Assembly (NCBI GenBank): GCA_031308135.1
Contig: JAHLJT010000631.1
Coordinates: 173,373,282 to 173,437,281 of the forward strand
DNA from: Acheta domesticus
Taxonomy: Eukaryota; Arthropoda; Insecta; Orthoptera; Gryllidae
Length of the DNA stretch: 64,000 nt
Direction of reading: 5' to 3'
The translations under genes and the position numbers were made by a program. How positions within the stretch are numbered: position 1 is the stretch's first letter; each line of letters opens with the position of its first letter. Of this stretch, positions 41,890 to 54,065 are shown piece by piece. The notes below the pieces were generated by a model. It saw only the letters and a program-made list of their open reading frames with translations, was not told the origin of the DNA and searched no databases.

Positions 41890-43160
41890 TGTAAAACTTA
41901 TTACAAATAGTAGAACATTTGGTGCGAAAACTAAATTCAAGCAAGTATCAACACAAATTTGACAATTATACCTCCTTTTCATACAGCTAAATCATTTCAC
42001 AACAATGCTACGTAATTCACTGACATTCGTGGGGGTGACGCGGAAAACTATTGTTAATTCCAATCTAATATTCCCTGAAGGTGTGCAATTTTTATTTCAA
42101 ATATTTCAAATAGGTTTTAAATAATTTCTACAAGATTAATTTGTAAACGTACAACAAACGTTCCAATGTAATAAACGAACAAAGAAGTATGAAATAATCT
42201 ACACATTCTAACTTACGTAGCATCCAGCTGCCTCAAAACACCTCTAAAATTACGTTCACGAAACGCAATAAATTCGGAGCGGGCGAATTTGTTTGTGGCC
42301 AAATTACACAAACAATACTCATATTTTCAAAAAATTAACATAACCTTATTCGAACCTTTTGTATGAACCATTTCATTTAAAAAAATATCTTCACAATTTT
42401 AGGAGCAGGAAGACGCCAATTTTTTAATTTTTTTGTAAAATCAGGCATTTCAATGAACATGAGACCTGCTCCATTCTCTTACGCGTTTTTTACGCAAAGG
42501 TCTAAATTTAAACAAAAACTTGGTGCCTTTTTAAGAGAAATGGTTTAAAGAAATAACTGCCTATGTTTGACCCAAAATTTCGCCAAAAAATACTCATCTT
42601 TTTGCAAACTTGAACATGACATCGTTTTTAGATGTTTTTGATGAACACGTTTCATTAACGAAAAATCTTTATCTTCATAATTGTAGTTTTAGGAAGATGC
42701 CGAAAAAAAATTGAAGTATTTCAATTTTCGAAAAATCTAGGATTTCTACTAACACGAGACCTGCTCCATTCTCTTAAATGTTCTTCATACCATCAATAAC
42801 AAAGTTTAATAAAAAACGATGGAGCCATTTTTTTACACTTTGAAAATGTCCCAGGGGCTTTATGTTAAGTACCCTCCAAAAGTAAAATATTGGTTTCAAA
42901 TTCAAGGAGCCGTGATATCTGCCAGATCAATTGAGGGATATCAATATTGGAAAAATAGGCTGAACGGTTTGCCGTCAATAGATTTTTCGGTTTCTAGGAG
43001 CCACAAAACGCGGATTCTGGCTATACCACGTGTTAGAGGATTTTGTCTAAATTTAGCATCTGGATTTATCCACTTTTTCGTTGCCAGAGCCTTGTAATAA
43101 GAGTTTTTCTGCCGAAAATTCGCCATTTTTTCGCGCAGCATTACATAACTTCCTCTCTAT
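41890..43160 (+). mobile_element. Repeat D, copy 7
   Basis: Upstream block ACAACAATGCTACGTAATTC to GCATCCAGCTGCC as in copy 3. Then come TGCCGAAAAAAAATTG-type sequence, ATGTCCCAGGGGCTTTATGT, AGATTTTTCGGTTTCTAGGA, TTCTGGCTATACCACGTGTT, TTTTTCTGCCGAAAATTCGC and the end at about 43160. The GACGG tract is deleted in this copy. Confidence 0.7.
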
Positions 43161-43184
43161 CGCGGTAGCAGTAGCGAGTAAAAA

Positions 43185-43870
43185 CTAGTGATGACACAGA
43201 ATGGCATAGAATTTTTCGCATTAGGTAATTTTCTAATCTCTGCAGTCTAGGCTAGCTTTTCGGTATTGCCCCATCCCCTTCGTATCTGATAACTATCGGC
43301 ACCTAAAAAAACGTTTTCCACATTTTCTCAATTTTTTATTTCCGTAACAGTAGAATTTAAATATGACTTTAGTAATAAGTAAAAGTTTTCTGTATTCTTT
43401 TTTTTCGAAAATTACACAAATATACTTTTTTAAATAAATCTCATGCCATTTATTAGCGCATTTACAGCGATTTGTATACATTTTTGCATTTGTAAGTGGA
43501 AATACCTCACATCACTTGCAATGAAGTGTTTCCAGAACTCAAAATATTTCTGTGAAAAAGAGCTTCAAATTTCGCATTTACAGTAACGCTTAAACGCCAT
43601 TTTCTTAAAAACGGCTCCAAAGTTTTCAACGAAAATTCCTTATAGGACGAGGTTTTACCCCAAGTGATATTTCGGATCTACTATCAGGAAATCAAGAAAT
43701 TGGAAAAAAATTAAAAAACCTACTTTGGGCGGCGATAGATGGTAGTTGGCACGAGTATGTGGCCAATCCAAAAAGCTAGACCAATGAAATTAAAAAATAA
43801 CTAATACGAGAAAATCTGTGCAATTCTGTGGTATTTGTAGTTTCTGTAACCCACTAAACGTGAATTGTGA
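43185..43870. mobile_element. Repeat D, outer-end inverted pair
   Basis: Plus-strand outer end CACAGAATGGCATAGA and GGCTAGCTTTTCGGTATTGC at 43195-43277. The same outer end on the minus strand at 43735-43860 (CTTTGGGCGGCGATAGATGG, read reversed elsewhere as CCATCTATCGCCGCCCAAAG). They enclose shared body sequence, so two D ends face each other within 0.7 kb. Confidence 0.6.
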
Positions 43871-44559
43871 CTACACAACATGTTAGCGGAAGTAATTTAC
43901 TACGTAATATAGGACTTTTTCGGAATTGGGAACCTACGATAGGAAGTTTTATTCCGAAAAATCATCTTTATCGCTGTCACATTACTTAAGTTTCTCTAAA
44001 TCGCGTATGTAGTATGCGAGAGAGTAATTTTCACAATTTAACAGCCGCATTACGTAGGTAAAATTGATACAGCTTACCTACCTGAGTACTTTAAACTCGT
44101 AATTACTTTAATCCTGAAAATTATATTGTCAGTAAAATTGAATTTCACTAACAAATATACTCAATGGGAATTAAAATTTTACGAAATAATTTGTTTCCAC
44201 GAATTCTCTGAAAAATGGTGAGAGAAATATGAAACTACTGTACGTGTATTCGAATATTATCCACAGGGCCAAATAAAACATGGCAAAAGGACATAACTCT
44301 CTAGAACATACTGAGGAACTAGAAATAGAAAATACAAACACTTATCCAATATACAGAAGAGAACTGTCAATAGAAATACTGAACTACTTAAGGAACAAAG
44401 AGAAGTATAGTATTAATTACGAATACTTCCAAATTCTTCCTGAACACATACAAGCGGGCGTATTTACGACAATGCGATAACTGAACACTCTTCTTTTCGA
44501 TTACTGAACACAAATCTTCAAGTCACTTCAAAAACGTTTTTCTTAACTCCTACCGGTCG
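43871..44559. other. A+T-rich stretch with one unexplained frame
   Basis: A 66-codon plus-strand frame (44280-44480) has a charged, protein-like composition (LNYLRNKEKYSINYEYFQIL), but no family, splice sites or second copy support it. Confidence 0.25.
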
Positions 44560-44890
44560 ACACGTCCTCAAAAATATTGAATTCAGAACTGTGTACCATG
44601 GCAAGTCTTGCGCCGTGGCCCAGCGCTCCGCACCTACCGTGGCTTCCACGCGAAGGCGCTCCATTGTCGGCGCGTTGTCTACCTGCGAGCGCGCACTCCC
44701 ACACACTGGCCGCGGCGCCCCCGAGGTCGCCTCATATGCGGCGAGCAGCCCGCAGACGCACGTGCATAATGACGTTGTTCCTCACCTCCCCGCTCGAAAG
44801 CTGTACCGATACGCATCTCGGCGCATCAGCGCTCGGAAATTACGGGAATCCAAAGACCACGCTGGGAAAACCGATTAGGAACAGCTACCG
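44560..44890 (-). promoter_or_regulatory. GC-rich island, candidate FAR promoter / untranslated first exon
   Basis: An isolated CpG-rich stretch in A+T-rich DNA, about 6.5 kb upstream of FAR coding exon 1. On the minus strand it holds two good donor-like sites, GGGGAG|GTGAGG (exon end 44786) and CTCGCAG|GTAGAC (exon end 44683). Either could join the acceptor at 38241-38240. No TATA box stands out. The link to FAR is inferred from orientation, composition and the acceptor before exon 1. It could be a promoter for something else. Confidence 0.3.
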
Positions 44891-45257
44891 TTGCTCTACG
44901 CCGGGGGAGTACGGGGCGAAGACACCAAAGACGTTAAACGAGAAAAACGTGCGACAATAAAACAGGTTTTTAGAGAGATGTTATGTTGGTCAGTCATCAG
45001 GTTTTTCAACCCGCTGAAATAATTCTTGTAAAGAAAGAAGTTACTTCGTGGTAATTATTTGGAATTATAATCAGCACACTATGCGATTTATTGTTCAGAA
45101 ATTAACGTAATGCATGGACTGAATACTAAGTTATGAAATAATTGAGAAGTTACGATTAAAGATCTCTTCTCTGCATACTTCAGTGTATCTAGGCCAAATG
45201 TTTTATTCAAATTAATAATTGACATAAAAATGTATACATGTAATGAATACAACTATA

Positions 45258-46115
45258 CCCCGAGAGAGGTGGCTCAGAGCATCAACTAATGTCACTGCAG
45301 TGCCTCTGTCCGGGAGGTTCTGGGGCTCGAGTTCCAATTGTGGCCAATGGTGGCAGACGACATTAGCCAGATAGGTCGAGTTCTGTCGCGGTCTGGAGGA
45401 GAATTCTAGCGTCTGGTTGCTCTGATCGGTATTTTCCGTGGTTTTTCCGATCAACTCCACGCGAATGCCGGAACAGTACTCAAACAAACGGGCCACGGTC
45501 CGCGAAAAAAAAGGGCCACGGATAGCGCGCGATCTTTTCTTCACATTCCTTGCCCTATCCAGGGGTGGATCCACCCGATCATTTGGGAGGGGAGCATCAA
45601 AGATTGTTGTTACATAATAAACATATTTGTTATTATATTGTGCATTATTTATGTCCTGTAGATACAATATTATTGTATCTACTGTACAATACGAGACTGT
45701 ACAAAATTATTGTTGAAATAATTACAAAATTCGAACATAAATGTACATTTTAAGGAATTTTGCCAAATAAAGGAAGGTAGACGAAACTTCTAGTCCTTTT
45801 TTGGGGGGGGGCATGACCCCCATGAATCCGCCAGTGGCCCTATCCCACCCCTTACTTACAAACTTGCATGCCCTACACTACCACACACATGCCGGGAGAC
45901 CGGTCAGGAGCTTAGAATTGTCCCGGCTGGGGCGACGACCTGCTGGTGGAAGGTACCTGGTTGTGGGAAACCCCGCAAGCCGACGGGTAGGTGGCGCCGG
46001 ATCTCACCATTCAAGGGGGCAATATCTCCGCCACCTCCCGAGTAAAACCACTACGTTACACTTACGGGACTAATGACCTTATCCGTTGACGCGCCCGGAA
46101 TCACCAGTAATCAAT
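45258..46115 (+). mobile_element. SINE family A, copy 6, split by a hAT-like MITE
   Basis: The head AGAGGTGGCTCAGAGCATCA and TTCTGGGGCTCGAGTTCC runs into AGGAGAATTCTAGCGTCTGG, CTCTGATCGGTATTTTCCG and a partly duplicated GGGCCACGG segment. After the insertion it continues with CATGCCGGGAGACCGGTCAG, GCCGACGGGTAGGTGGCGCC and the usual 3' end at 46088-46112. Confidence 0.88.
45560..45836. mobile_element. hAT-like MITE (277 bp), inside SINE A copy 6
   Basis: Ends CAGGGGTGGATCCA (left) and TGAATCCGCCAGTG (right) are imperfect inverted repeats. An exact 8-bp duplication GCCCTATC flanks it (45552-45559, 45837-45844). The interior is A+T-rich without coding capacity. Confidence 0.88.
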
Positions 46116-47950
46116 CAATGTAAGTGCAGATAAAATATACAACAAAATGATTGCTGGCGTGTAATCCGAGTTGTTCGAGATGATTGAATAAGTGTGAAAG
46201 AACTCCAAATTACCGTGGTAATGTTGGATTTTGATAAAAGTTCTGTAAATGATGGTCAACCTGTAATGTTGGGGTCAAATGGTTCACTCTCATTGGAGCA
46301 TGAGTACCTAGCTTCAGATTCTGTATGATCCTTGAGTATTTTGTGGTGGACGAAGGGGGTTCACACCCAATTTCCTTGAGGTCCGTTTCTCCAGCCTCTT
46401 ATGTCACCATTCCCACCAAATCAGTATCATCGCTCAATCTTCAAAACATTTATCACAGGTATAGCCTAAAACGCTAGGTTCTGAAGATCATAAATTATCT
46501 AATTGTATAATGGAATAATTGTAAAAAAAGTATAATCTTGTGTAAATTCTACACGTGGTTGCTTCTGAACCAGCAGTTGAAAACAGACTTTAAATAAATA
46601 AATTAATTAAAAAAAGATTATCTAGTAATTAGTTGGAATGAAATGTAAGTAACTTTTTGAATAAGAGAGGCCATACATAACTGACAAATTAAAAATTCCT
46701 AACTATTTATCACATTTGTTTATTACAAAACATTATATTGCAAAAAATGTACATCAATACCAAATCTTTTTGCTTTATTTATTTTTATATCTTTGCAAAT
46801 TAATGGAACGTTGAACTTAGGTTATGTGGACATACGTGATCTTGTCTAGTAAAGAAACTTCCACTATTTTTATTATTAAACAATCTTGGAATCATGTTGA
46901 TAATTTGAAATAATTGATTGTTGACTTGTTTAACTGTTTCTCTTCTGTTAATTTGGTAGCAGGTAATGTATTTTTAATATGTTTTGTAATAAACAAATGC
47001 AATAAAAAGGTAGCTAGGTTTTTAATTGATCTGCTATGTTCGACCTCTTTTATTCAAACTATGAGTTAATATTACGAAATGTCTATTACAAGATTTTCCC
47101 TAATGCCTCCACCCATGTGTTAAAGATTCTGAGCTTGTGATCTGTTCAACTGTTTTTCGGCTTTAAGCTATAAATAATGTTGCATTCCTCCTTCCAAAAT
47201 TATACACTTTTCTTGTTAGATAATAAAAAACTAACCAAAAACATCTCATCATGTAAGGTTTCAGAGAAACACTTGAAATTCTCACATGGTTAAAAAGTAA
47301 AAAATAATGCAAAATGTTGGCATTATCGGTATTAAAACAATGATATGATACATAATTGCTACGTATTTTCATATAAAAGAACTAAACATGTGGAAAGAAT
47401 GTTTCTATGATTCAATAAAAAATAAGAACATGTTATTTTGGTTCATTAAAAGTCGTTTCATACTATAAAATTAAATTTAAATGATTACATTTTTCTTAAA
47501 TGTTTGCTATTTGTATACTCACATTGATATGTCAAGAAGAAAAAATATTTCCACAATGAATTATTAGTAAAAAAAAAAAATAGTTTTTTTAGAAAAACTA
47601 GAGCCAGTAGTTTTTACTCCAATAGTTTTGTCGATTTTCGAAAAGTGTTTGAGGTTTTTAGATTCCACTAAAGAAAATATGAAACATTTTATCAAAGAAT
47701 AAATTGAATTATGCCTTTATAAATCACTACATATACATATTATATACTTTTTAAAGTTCTTAAAGTGTTTAAAACTTGAAACAATTGATGTGGGTATTTT
47801 AGTATATTTAATATAATTTATATTTAAAGTCTTGACAACTTTGATGATATAATTTTATAATTGGGCATTTTAAAGTACATGTGGTACAATTAACAGAATT
47901 TTAAAAGGCCAAGACATACTGAATCATTATTCCAATTTATAAAATTCTGG
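46116..47950. other. A+T-rich intergenic, nothing recognised
   Basis: No supported feature in this 1.8-kb stretch. Confidence 0.35.
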
Positions 47951-47954
47951 CAGT

Positions 47955-48365
47955 CCTCATATTTGTGTGTCGAGCAGAATGCTGGACCTTGACAGTCCAG
48001 CAAAAACAAAGAATAATCTAAAGCTGGAATGAAGAGCATGGGGTCAATCTTAGGACAAGGACTGGCCTAATTCGAAACGATGGAGATGCAAACTGAAGGA
48101 AATCAAGGACTACCCGGCAAAATGGATCATACACGTGAAAGGAATGGATGAGAACAGATTTCTAAAATGATTTATTCAGACAGAGCTACTGGGTAAAGAA
48201 ACAAACAAGGCCTATGAAGAAAGAGAAGGGCGTATTCTAATGGAATGGATGACAACAGATTTCTAAAATGATTTATTCATACAAAACTACTGGGTAAAGA
48301 AACAAACAACGCCACGAAGAAAGAGAAGGGCTTATTCTAATAAAATGGAACAGTCTAACGGAAAC
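47955..48365 (+). mobile_element. Decayed non-LTR retroelement fragment with tandem duplication
   Basis: RAECWTLTVQQKQRI then RTRTGLIRNDGDAN resembles the region after the reverse transcriptase domain of many non-LTR ORF2 proteins ('G.E.W.L......I...'), with several stops. Within it a unit of about 101 bp starting GGAATGGATG is tandemly doubled (48141-48241, 48242-48341) at roughly 90% identity. Confidence 0.55.
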
Positions 48366-51300
48366 TAATTAAAATCATGATGATGCTAATTTCATACTAA
48401 ACGATTTTCTTCCCAACATTTTTAGTCTAATCTAGAAAAATCAAATTCATACGAGAATACAGAATGTAATTGAAAACAGCATAAAAAATTAGCGCAATCA
48501 TTCAGCAAATGAATGGTTCACCCTCCAGTTGTGATTGCTTACGCACCTTTCATATCCAGGTGAGCACTTTTTACCGGACAGCTAACCTTGCTAGTGTTCG
48601 CGATGCAATTCAATTGTCTATTTTTATTTGAAAAAGACGCTTCATTTTACCAGAGAATTATGTGCATACTGTAATGGAGACTCGGATGTACCTTTTTGGG
48701 TGCTTTTAATTACAAAAGTTCAGAAAGCGATTAGACGAGTGTGTTGTGACATATCGTGTTCCATTTTCTATCTTCTGTAACTTTTACTATCTGGACAAAT
48801 ACGCGGAACAACTGTACATTAATAACAAGAAAAGCGGGTTCCAAAATTAACAGAATTTAACTATTGCCTTTTTATTTCAATGGTACAGAAATATCAGATT
48901 ATGTACACAATAAATTACAGAGAAATCGATAAACAAAATATAACACAAAATAAAAGGCACCGCATCAATTTTCAGCAGTACCTGTTTCAAAACACTTACC
49001 CGAAGGAAATGAAAAATATATGCGATTTATAAACGAAAATGCGAAAATATAAACGATTGCGTTTCACACTGTTCAAAACATTGTAAGTAAATAAAATTGT
49101 GAGTAAATACAGTTCCAACAATGCGGCAAAACAAAAACATAACAAAAACTGCAAACTTCCAGAACAAAGAATTTACAAATTATCTCTATTTAAAAAAATA
49201 AATCTACATACTCTGTGATAAATGGAGGTATAAACCGTTCTTCGTGTTCCTATCACGGAGCTTAGAATCGCCATGAGGCAATTAACGTTATGGATACATT
49301 CAACACATTAGAACTGGTCCTTTCATCTCTTCTGTGGGCGTGCTCTATTTCTTTATTTTGTATCTCTGTAAGTGTACAACATTGTTGGAAATCTGTTGCC
49401 ATCCATTCTTTTCACGCAACTTATGATGTATTATATGCACACGTGTCCTTGAGCCTCGGAATAGCAACCCCCAGTACTTATTCAGAATAAATGATAGAAA
49501 CGAGTGTTGTTGACAAAATACGATGACCATAAATGTTCGCTCCCTTTTAATAGAAACAATTTTGCATCAAAAACAACTACAGATTGAATGTAATAATCCT
49601 GTCTTCCAAATAACCAAATCCCCTACTCCTCTCGCATCTAGTGAAGTGAGGGCTCAAGAAAACGTGCGCTGATAATATCTATTCCTAGATTTAGGATTTA
49701 CATTCACCTATAAACTCTTAAAAACGCAAAACGCTAAATTTTTTTAGTTATTTTTTCTTCAGTTCTCTTTGAAAATTTGTTTATGCTAAACTAGTGATAA
49801 AGATTATAAGGACATGATATTTAAATGAGCACACTGACGAAATGGAGAGGAAATTTTTAAGACAATGTTTAAAATGTAATTTTGTTAATTAGTTTTAACT
49901 TAGCTTAAGTGATTTTAAATTTGTTAATTAGTGATTTATGGCGGCGACCAAACAATATGATTCTTATCAAATGGTTTTTCAACATAACTTTACGAAATAG
50001 GGCTACTTCATAGCATTTAAATAGAATAGAAACTCGTCGTATTTGTTTTCTGATTAGTTGCACACTCAGTGGATTCCTTTGGATTGGAGGCGAAAAAAAT
50101 GAAAATACACTGAATTGGTATTTCAATTTAGGCCCTACATGTTCACTAGTATCATAAATAAAACAAAGTTTTCGGATTGATCCTCGATTTACTTTGTGTG
50201 GAGTTAATTTCCTTTGAACTTGCTTACAAGGAGATTGAAGTAACATTCCATACAAAACACTAACTTATTGTAGATTGATTTATAAGAAATATTTGAAAAA
50301 CCTTTCTTTGTTTTGTACTAAACAAGGCACAATGAGTGATCAAGGAAGGAAATTCTTACTAATTCTCTAATGAACAATCTCTGAATTTTTCGAACACCAG
50401 TTTAGTTTCCAAGGTCATTAATTCTGTCGAAATTCATTCGCTTTTTGCGTTTCTAGCAAAGCTTCCTGAAACCGTGTGTTTCGTCTCCACTTAGAATGTC
50501 ACTGTGGCAGGCGCAGACTTACCGCCTATCCTTCAAGTCACGCAGATCATAAAAATGGATTAAAAACAAGTTTCATTTAGCCTTCCCAATGAGAGTGACT
50601 TGTGTAAAAACATTACTATTTTAAAAAAAATCGAATTTGGAATAAATTAAAAAAATCATTTTGAAGGAACAATGTTTTTAGAACATGTGTAATTTTTATT
50701 TTTAAATCACATTATAAAAGGATTTAAAAACACAATATTAAAAAAAACAGTTTTTGTTGTCTAGGAAAGGTTGAAGTGATTAGGGAGTTACGTCCTTTCT
50801 TTGAGATCATCAGAGATAATAAAAACAAGCGAACATTTTTGAATGACAAACGATTATCCAGTGTTTTATTTCATTGTAGATTAAAGAGTCGAATTCAGTT
50901 CTTTTTAGATTATAATAATTTGGTACTTGTTATTCCAATGTTGGGTCTCTAATTGAGAGCTCTCAACTGCCAATCGAATCTGAGATATTGTACTTCGAGT
51001 CGGAGAGTGTCCTTCTCAGAAACATCATGTAAATATTAGCGACCAGTTTTTTAAATAAAGAAAGTAGTGCATTGTCTCAGACTCCTACGTGCCATTTGAG
51101 AGTTTCAATGGCGCAGTTAAGTTGAAAGCTGAGAGCTTCTCAGAGAAGACAGCCATTCTCTAAACACTTCTTCGCACGAAACAATCGTGCGTCATCTGAA
51201 GGATCGTGTTGACTTCTCCAAACACAAAGCCTATCAACAGAAACCGTAATATAGTGGTTCTAAAAATGTGTGGAGCTGTACAGCAGACGTCGCGAAATTT

Positions 51301-52430
51301 CATGCATGAACTTCACAAATAATTCAAGGAAAATATGTACATATTGGGCACTAAGACTACACAATTGTATTTACAAGCTGACAAATTTAATACGTTATAA
51401 CAATTATAACTTTTTTCCAATTAAATTGAAACATTGGACATGTCTACTTTTGCAGAAAAAATTAAAAGGGGAGGAATTGCAGACAAAAACAAGTAATTTT
51501 ATATCCCGTTTTCTTAATGTTAATGCAAGCCATCGCTAAAAATCTTGTTTACATTGGTACGTTATTAAATACTTGAGACGTGTGTGCAGTAGCTTCCGCA
51601 CGTTTGAAGTCCTAAGTTCTGCGGACAGGCTTGCTTCTTTTCCATGGGTGTACCACGAAGTTCCCCATGACGAAAATGTTTGCAGAAGACAAGATGGTAT
51701 GAGATCCACTGCCGCAATCGTTTCCTGCTTAGACGCTATTAGAACTCACCAAATTTAGGAAATTCCCAAACGAAGTCCAGCATATGTATGAAAATGGTGA
51801 GGAGGTCCTAGAGGAGAACTTTAGATGAATATTATAACTGATCATTATTATCTAAAAAATTAAATATTGCCAAAGTATTTATGTCACGGATTCCATATTA
51901 AGTTTTTATTATCACAGTGTTGGAATATTCTTGCACAATTTGAGCCGTAAAGTCTTCGCGGAAGAGCAAAAAATATAGCAAGGATATTATTGACGCGTGT
52001 AAAGTTCAAGGTGGCCGTGTCATTAAGATCCAGGTAAGTGCCTCTGTAATGCCAGGTTTTCATCACCTGTTTAGTGAAGACATCACCTGCAATTCTCATC
52101 CTTAAAAATGCTGTCCCCATTGAACATTTTTTCATAATTTTGTGCTTTTATGGCTTGAGTCATGGACAAAGTAAGACGTACTTCTTTATTCTTGTTACTG
52201 GAATATTTTTTAAGATATTCTTGACCTAAAAACTAGAAAGGAGAGAACACTATTTTTACTCGTAAAAGGTAACATTTGATGGGCCACCAAATAGTGATAC
52301 ATTTTTTCAACAATTGTGGAGCTGCTTGCGATGAGGAATTAAGCAATTTATTCATTGATCATTATCATCTGTTTGTGGGAAGGAAGGAATTGTATAAAAA
52401 CAGTAAAATGGAGGTAATCTTATTTATATC
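48366..52430. other. Intergenic, nothing recognised
   Basis: About 4 kb of A+T-rich DNA. Short frames (for example 49905-50255 minus, 51270-51539 plus, 51573-51758 plus) show no splice context or family. Confidence 0.35.
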
Positions 52431-52500
52431 CTCCTCCACGTTCCGCCCGCCCGGCCTCCGATCTGTCCTTCCCTCGCTACGCCTCACCACTATACTTCGA

Positions 52501-52667
52501 TTTTTTAACGTGGCGGCTCAAGGTCACGCACGAAAAAGGGAGGGGAAATGCAGACTCCAATAGGGAGCTGCAACGTCACTACAGCTCCCATTTTTACGGC
52601 TTCCTATTGGAGTCTATCGTCTCTCTTCCTTTTTCGTGTGAGACCTTGAGACGCCACAAAAAAAACA
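52501..52667. mobile_element. Foldback element, copy 1 (about 167 bp)
   Basis: Arms TTTTTTAACGTGGCGGCTCA, AGGTCACGCACGAAAAAGGG and ACTCCAATAGGGAGCTG are matched in reverse by CTTCCTATTGGAGT, CCTTTTTCGTGTGAGACCTT and GCCACAAAAAAA. The short asymmetric centre holds ACTACAGCTCCCATTTTTAC. No coding capacity. Confidence 0.8.
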
Positions 52668-52921
52668 AAAAACAATCAAGTACACGTTCTCTCTCCTCAC
52701 CTGGACCCGCACTCCCCTCCCTTGCTTCGCCGGGCTCTGCTCGACCATGTCCGCCGGCCCTTCTCGCCGGGCACCGCAATCTGTAATTTTTCAAAGCACT
52801 GCGGAGTGCCGGAAATTGAATACACTCATAGGAAAATGCAGAAAAAGGTAAGCCAAAACTAATTTCCAACTCTGAGCTTTAATCCTAAGTATGCTAACAT
52901 TCAAAAGCTTTTATACTTGTA
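52668..52921. other. GC-rich spacer between the two foldback copies
   Basis: A GC-rich patch (52685-52790) with no recognisable coding or repeat identity. Confidence 0.35.
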
Positions 52922-53088
52922 TTTTTTAACGTGGCATTTCAAGGTCACGCACGAAAAAGGTAGAGAGAAGGTAGACTGCAATAGGAAGCCGTAAAAATGG
53001 GAGCTGTAGTGATGTTGTAGCTCCCTATTGGAGACTGCATTTCCTCTCCCTTTTTCGTGCGTGACCTTTAGACGACACGTTAAAAAAA
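52922..53088. mobile_element. Foldback element, copy 2 (about 167 bp, inverted)
   Basis: Same arms as 52501-52667. The asymmetric centre reads GTAAAAATGGGAGCTGTAGT, so this copy points the other way. The two copies are 254 bp apart. Confidence 0.8.
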
Positions 53089-53252
53089 TTGATGTATAAG
53101 TAGAACACTTTATGGGCTTTCAGAAAATTACTGACTTTTTTGTCTATTAAACAAGAAGCGGACTTAATTATCTCAATAGTGTAAAATGCAAGTATTATTT
53201 ACATCCCCCCTTCGTCTCACTCCAGAGCGACCCGTTCCGCCCCTCGCCCGAC

Positions 53253-53489
53253 CAGTGGCGGATCCAGGGAGGGCTTGGGAGCCATCCCCCCCAAAAAAGG
53301 TCTAGAGTTTTCTTTTGTTACCTTCTTTTATTAAACAAAATTGATTTAAATATTTATTTATCTTAAAATTATGGATTTAACAAATAATGTTGTATAGCAT
53401 CATATACAAATAATATAATAACAAATGTTTATTATTTAAGAATAATCTCTGATGGACCCCTCCAAAATGATCGGCTGGATCTGCCCCAG
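53253..53489. mobile_element. hAT-like MITE (237 bp)
   Basis: Left end CAGTGGCGGATCCAGGGAGG, right end CTGGATCTGCCCCAG, an imperfect inverted repeat of the same type as the element at 45560-45836. No clean 8-bp duplication remains, so the copy is older or one end is trimmed. Confidence 0.6.
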
Positions 53490-53499
53490 GGCCTTTTAA

Positions 53500-54065
53500 C
53501 TTCCATATAACGTGGAGACCATTACAGAGTCGCTCTCTCCTGTATCACCTTCTTACAGCAACTAAAATACGAACTGCTGCCAACGATACTTCCAACGTGG
53601 CTGTTTTGTAGGTTCGCGAGACGCAAGCAGGCGCGTAATGTTACAAAAGATAGCGTCGATGTTCGCGCTTTCTTCAGTGGTTTCTTATATGTATATATTA
53701 TGAATAATTGAACTTTTAGAGGACGCTTTTCGTATACCTCACAAATTAGCCAATTTTTATGTGCGGACGTTGGCGTGCCTAACCTGCAGTTGTACCTGGC
53801 GACACTAGCGCCTCCTATAGTAACACCCTTGAGCTTTGTCTCCGGTTTTGATGGAGAGTTGTAGGGCCTGACCTGCCCTCGCCCGACCCGTGTCCGCCTC
53901 CCGCCACGCTCTGTTCTCCCTTAGAGCGCGCCGCACCGCTCTCCATGTTCACTCCCGAGCTGCCCCTCCCCCTTTCACCTGTTTCGTCCCGCGCCGTCGT
54001 CGTGCTTCGCGCGCACCAGCCCAGGCCATGCCTCGCCCTGCATTTCGTGATCTCTATTCGAAATA
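53500..54065. other. Intergenic with GC-rich island at 53850-54040
   Basis: A CpG-rich patch open on both strands (for example 54096-53815 minus), biased to Arg/Gly/Ser as expected for GC-rich DNA. No gene supported. It could be a CpG island. Confidence 0.3.
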
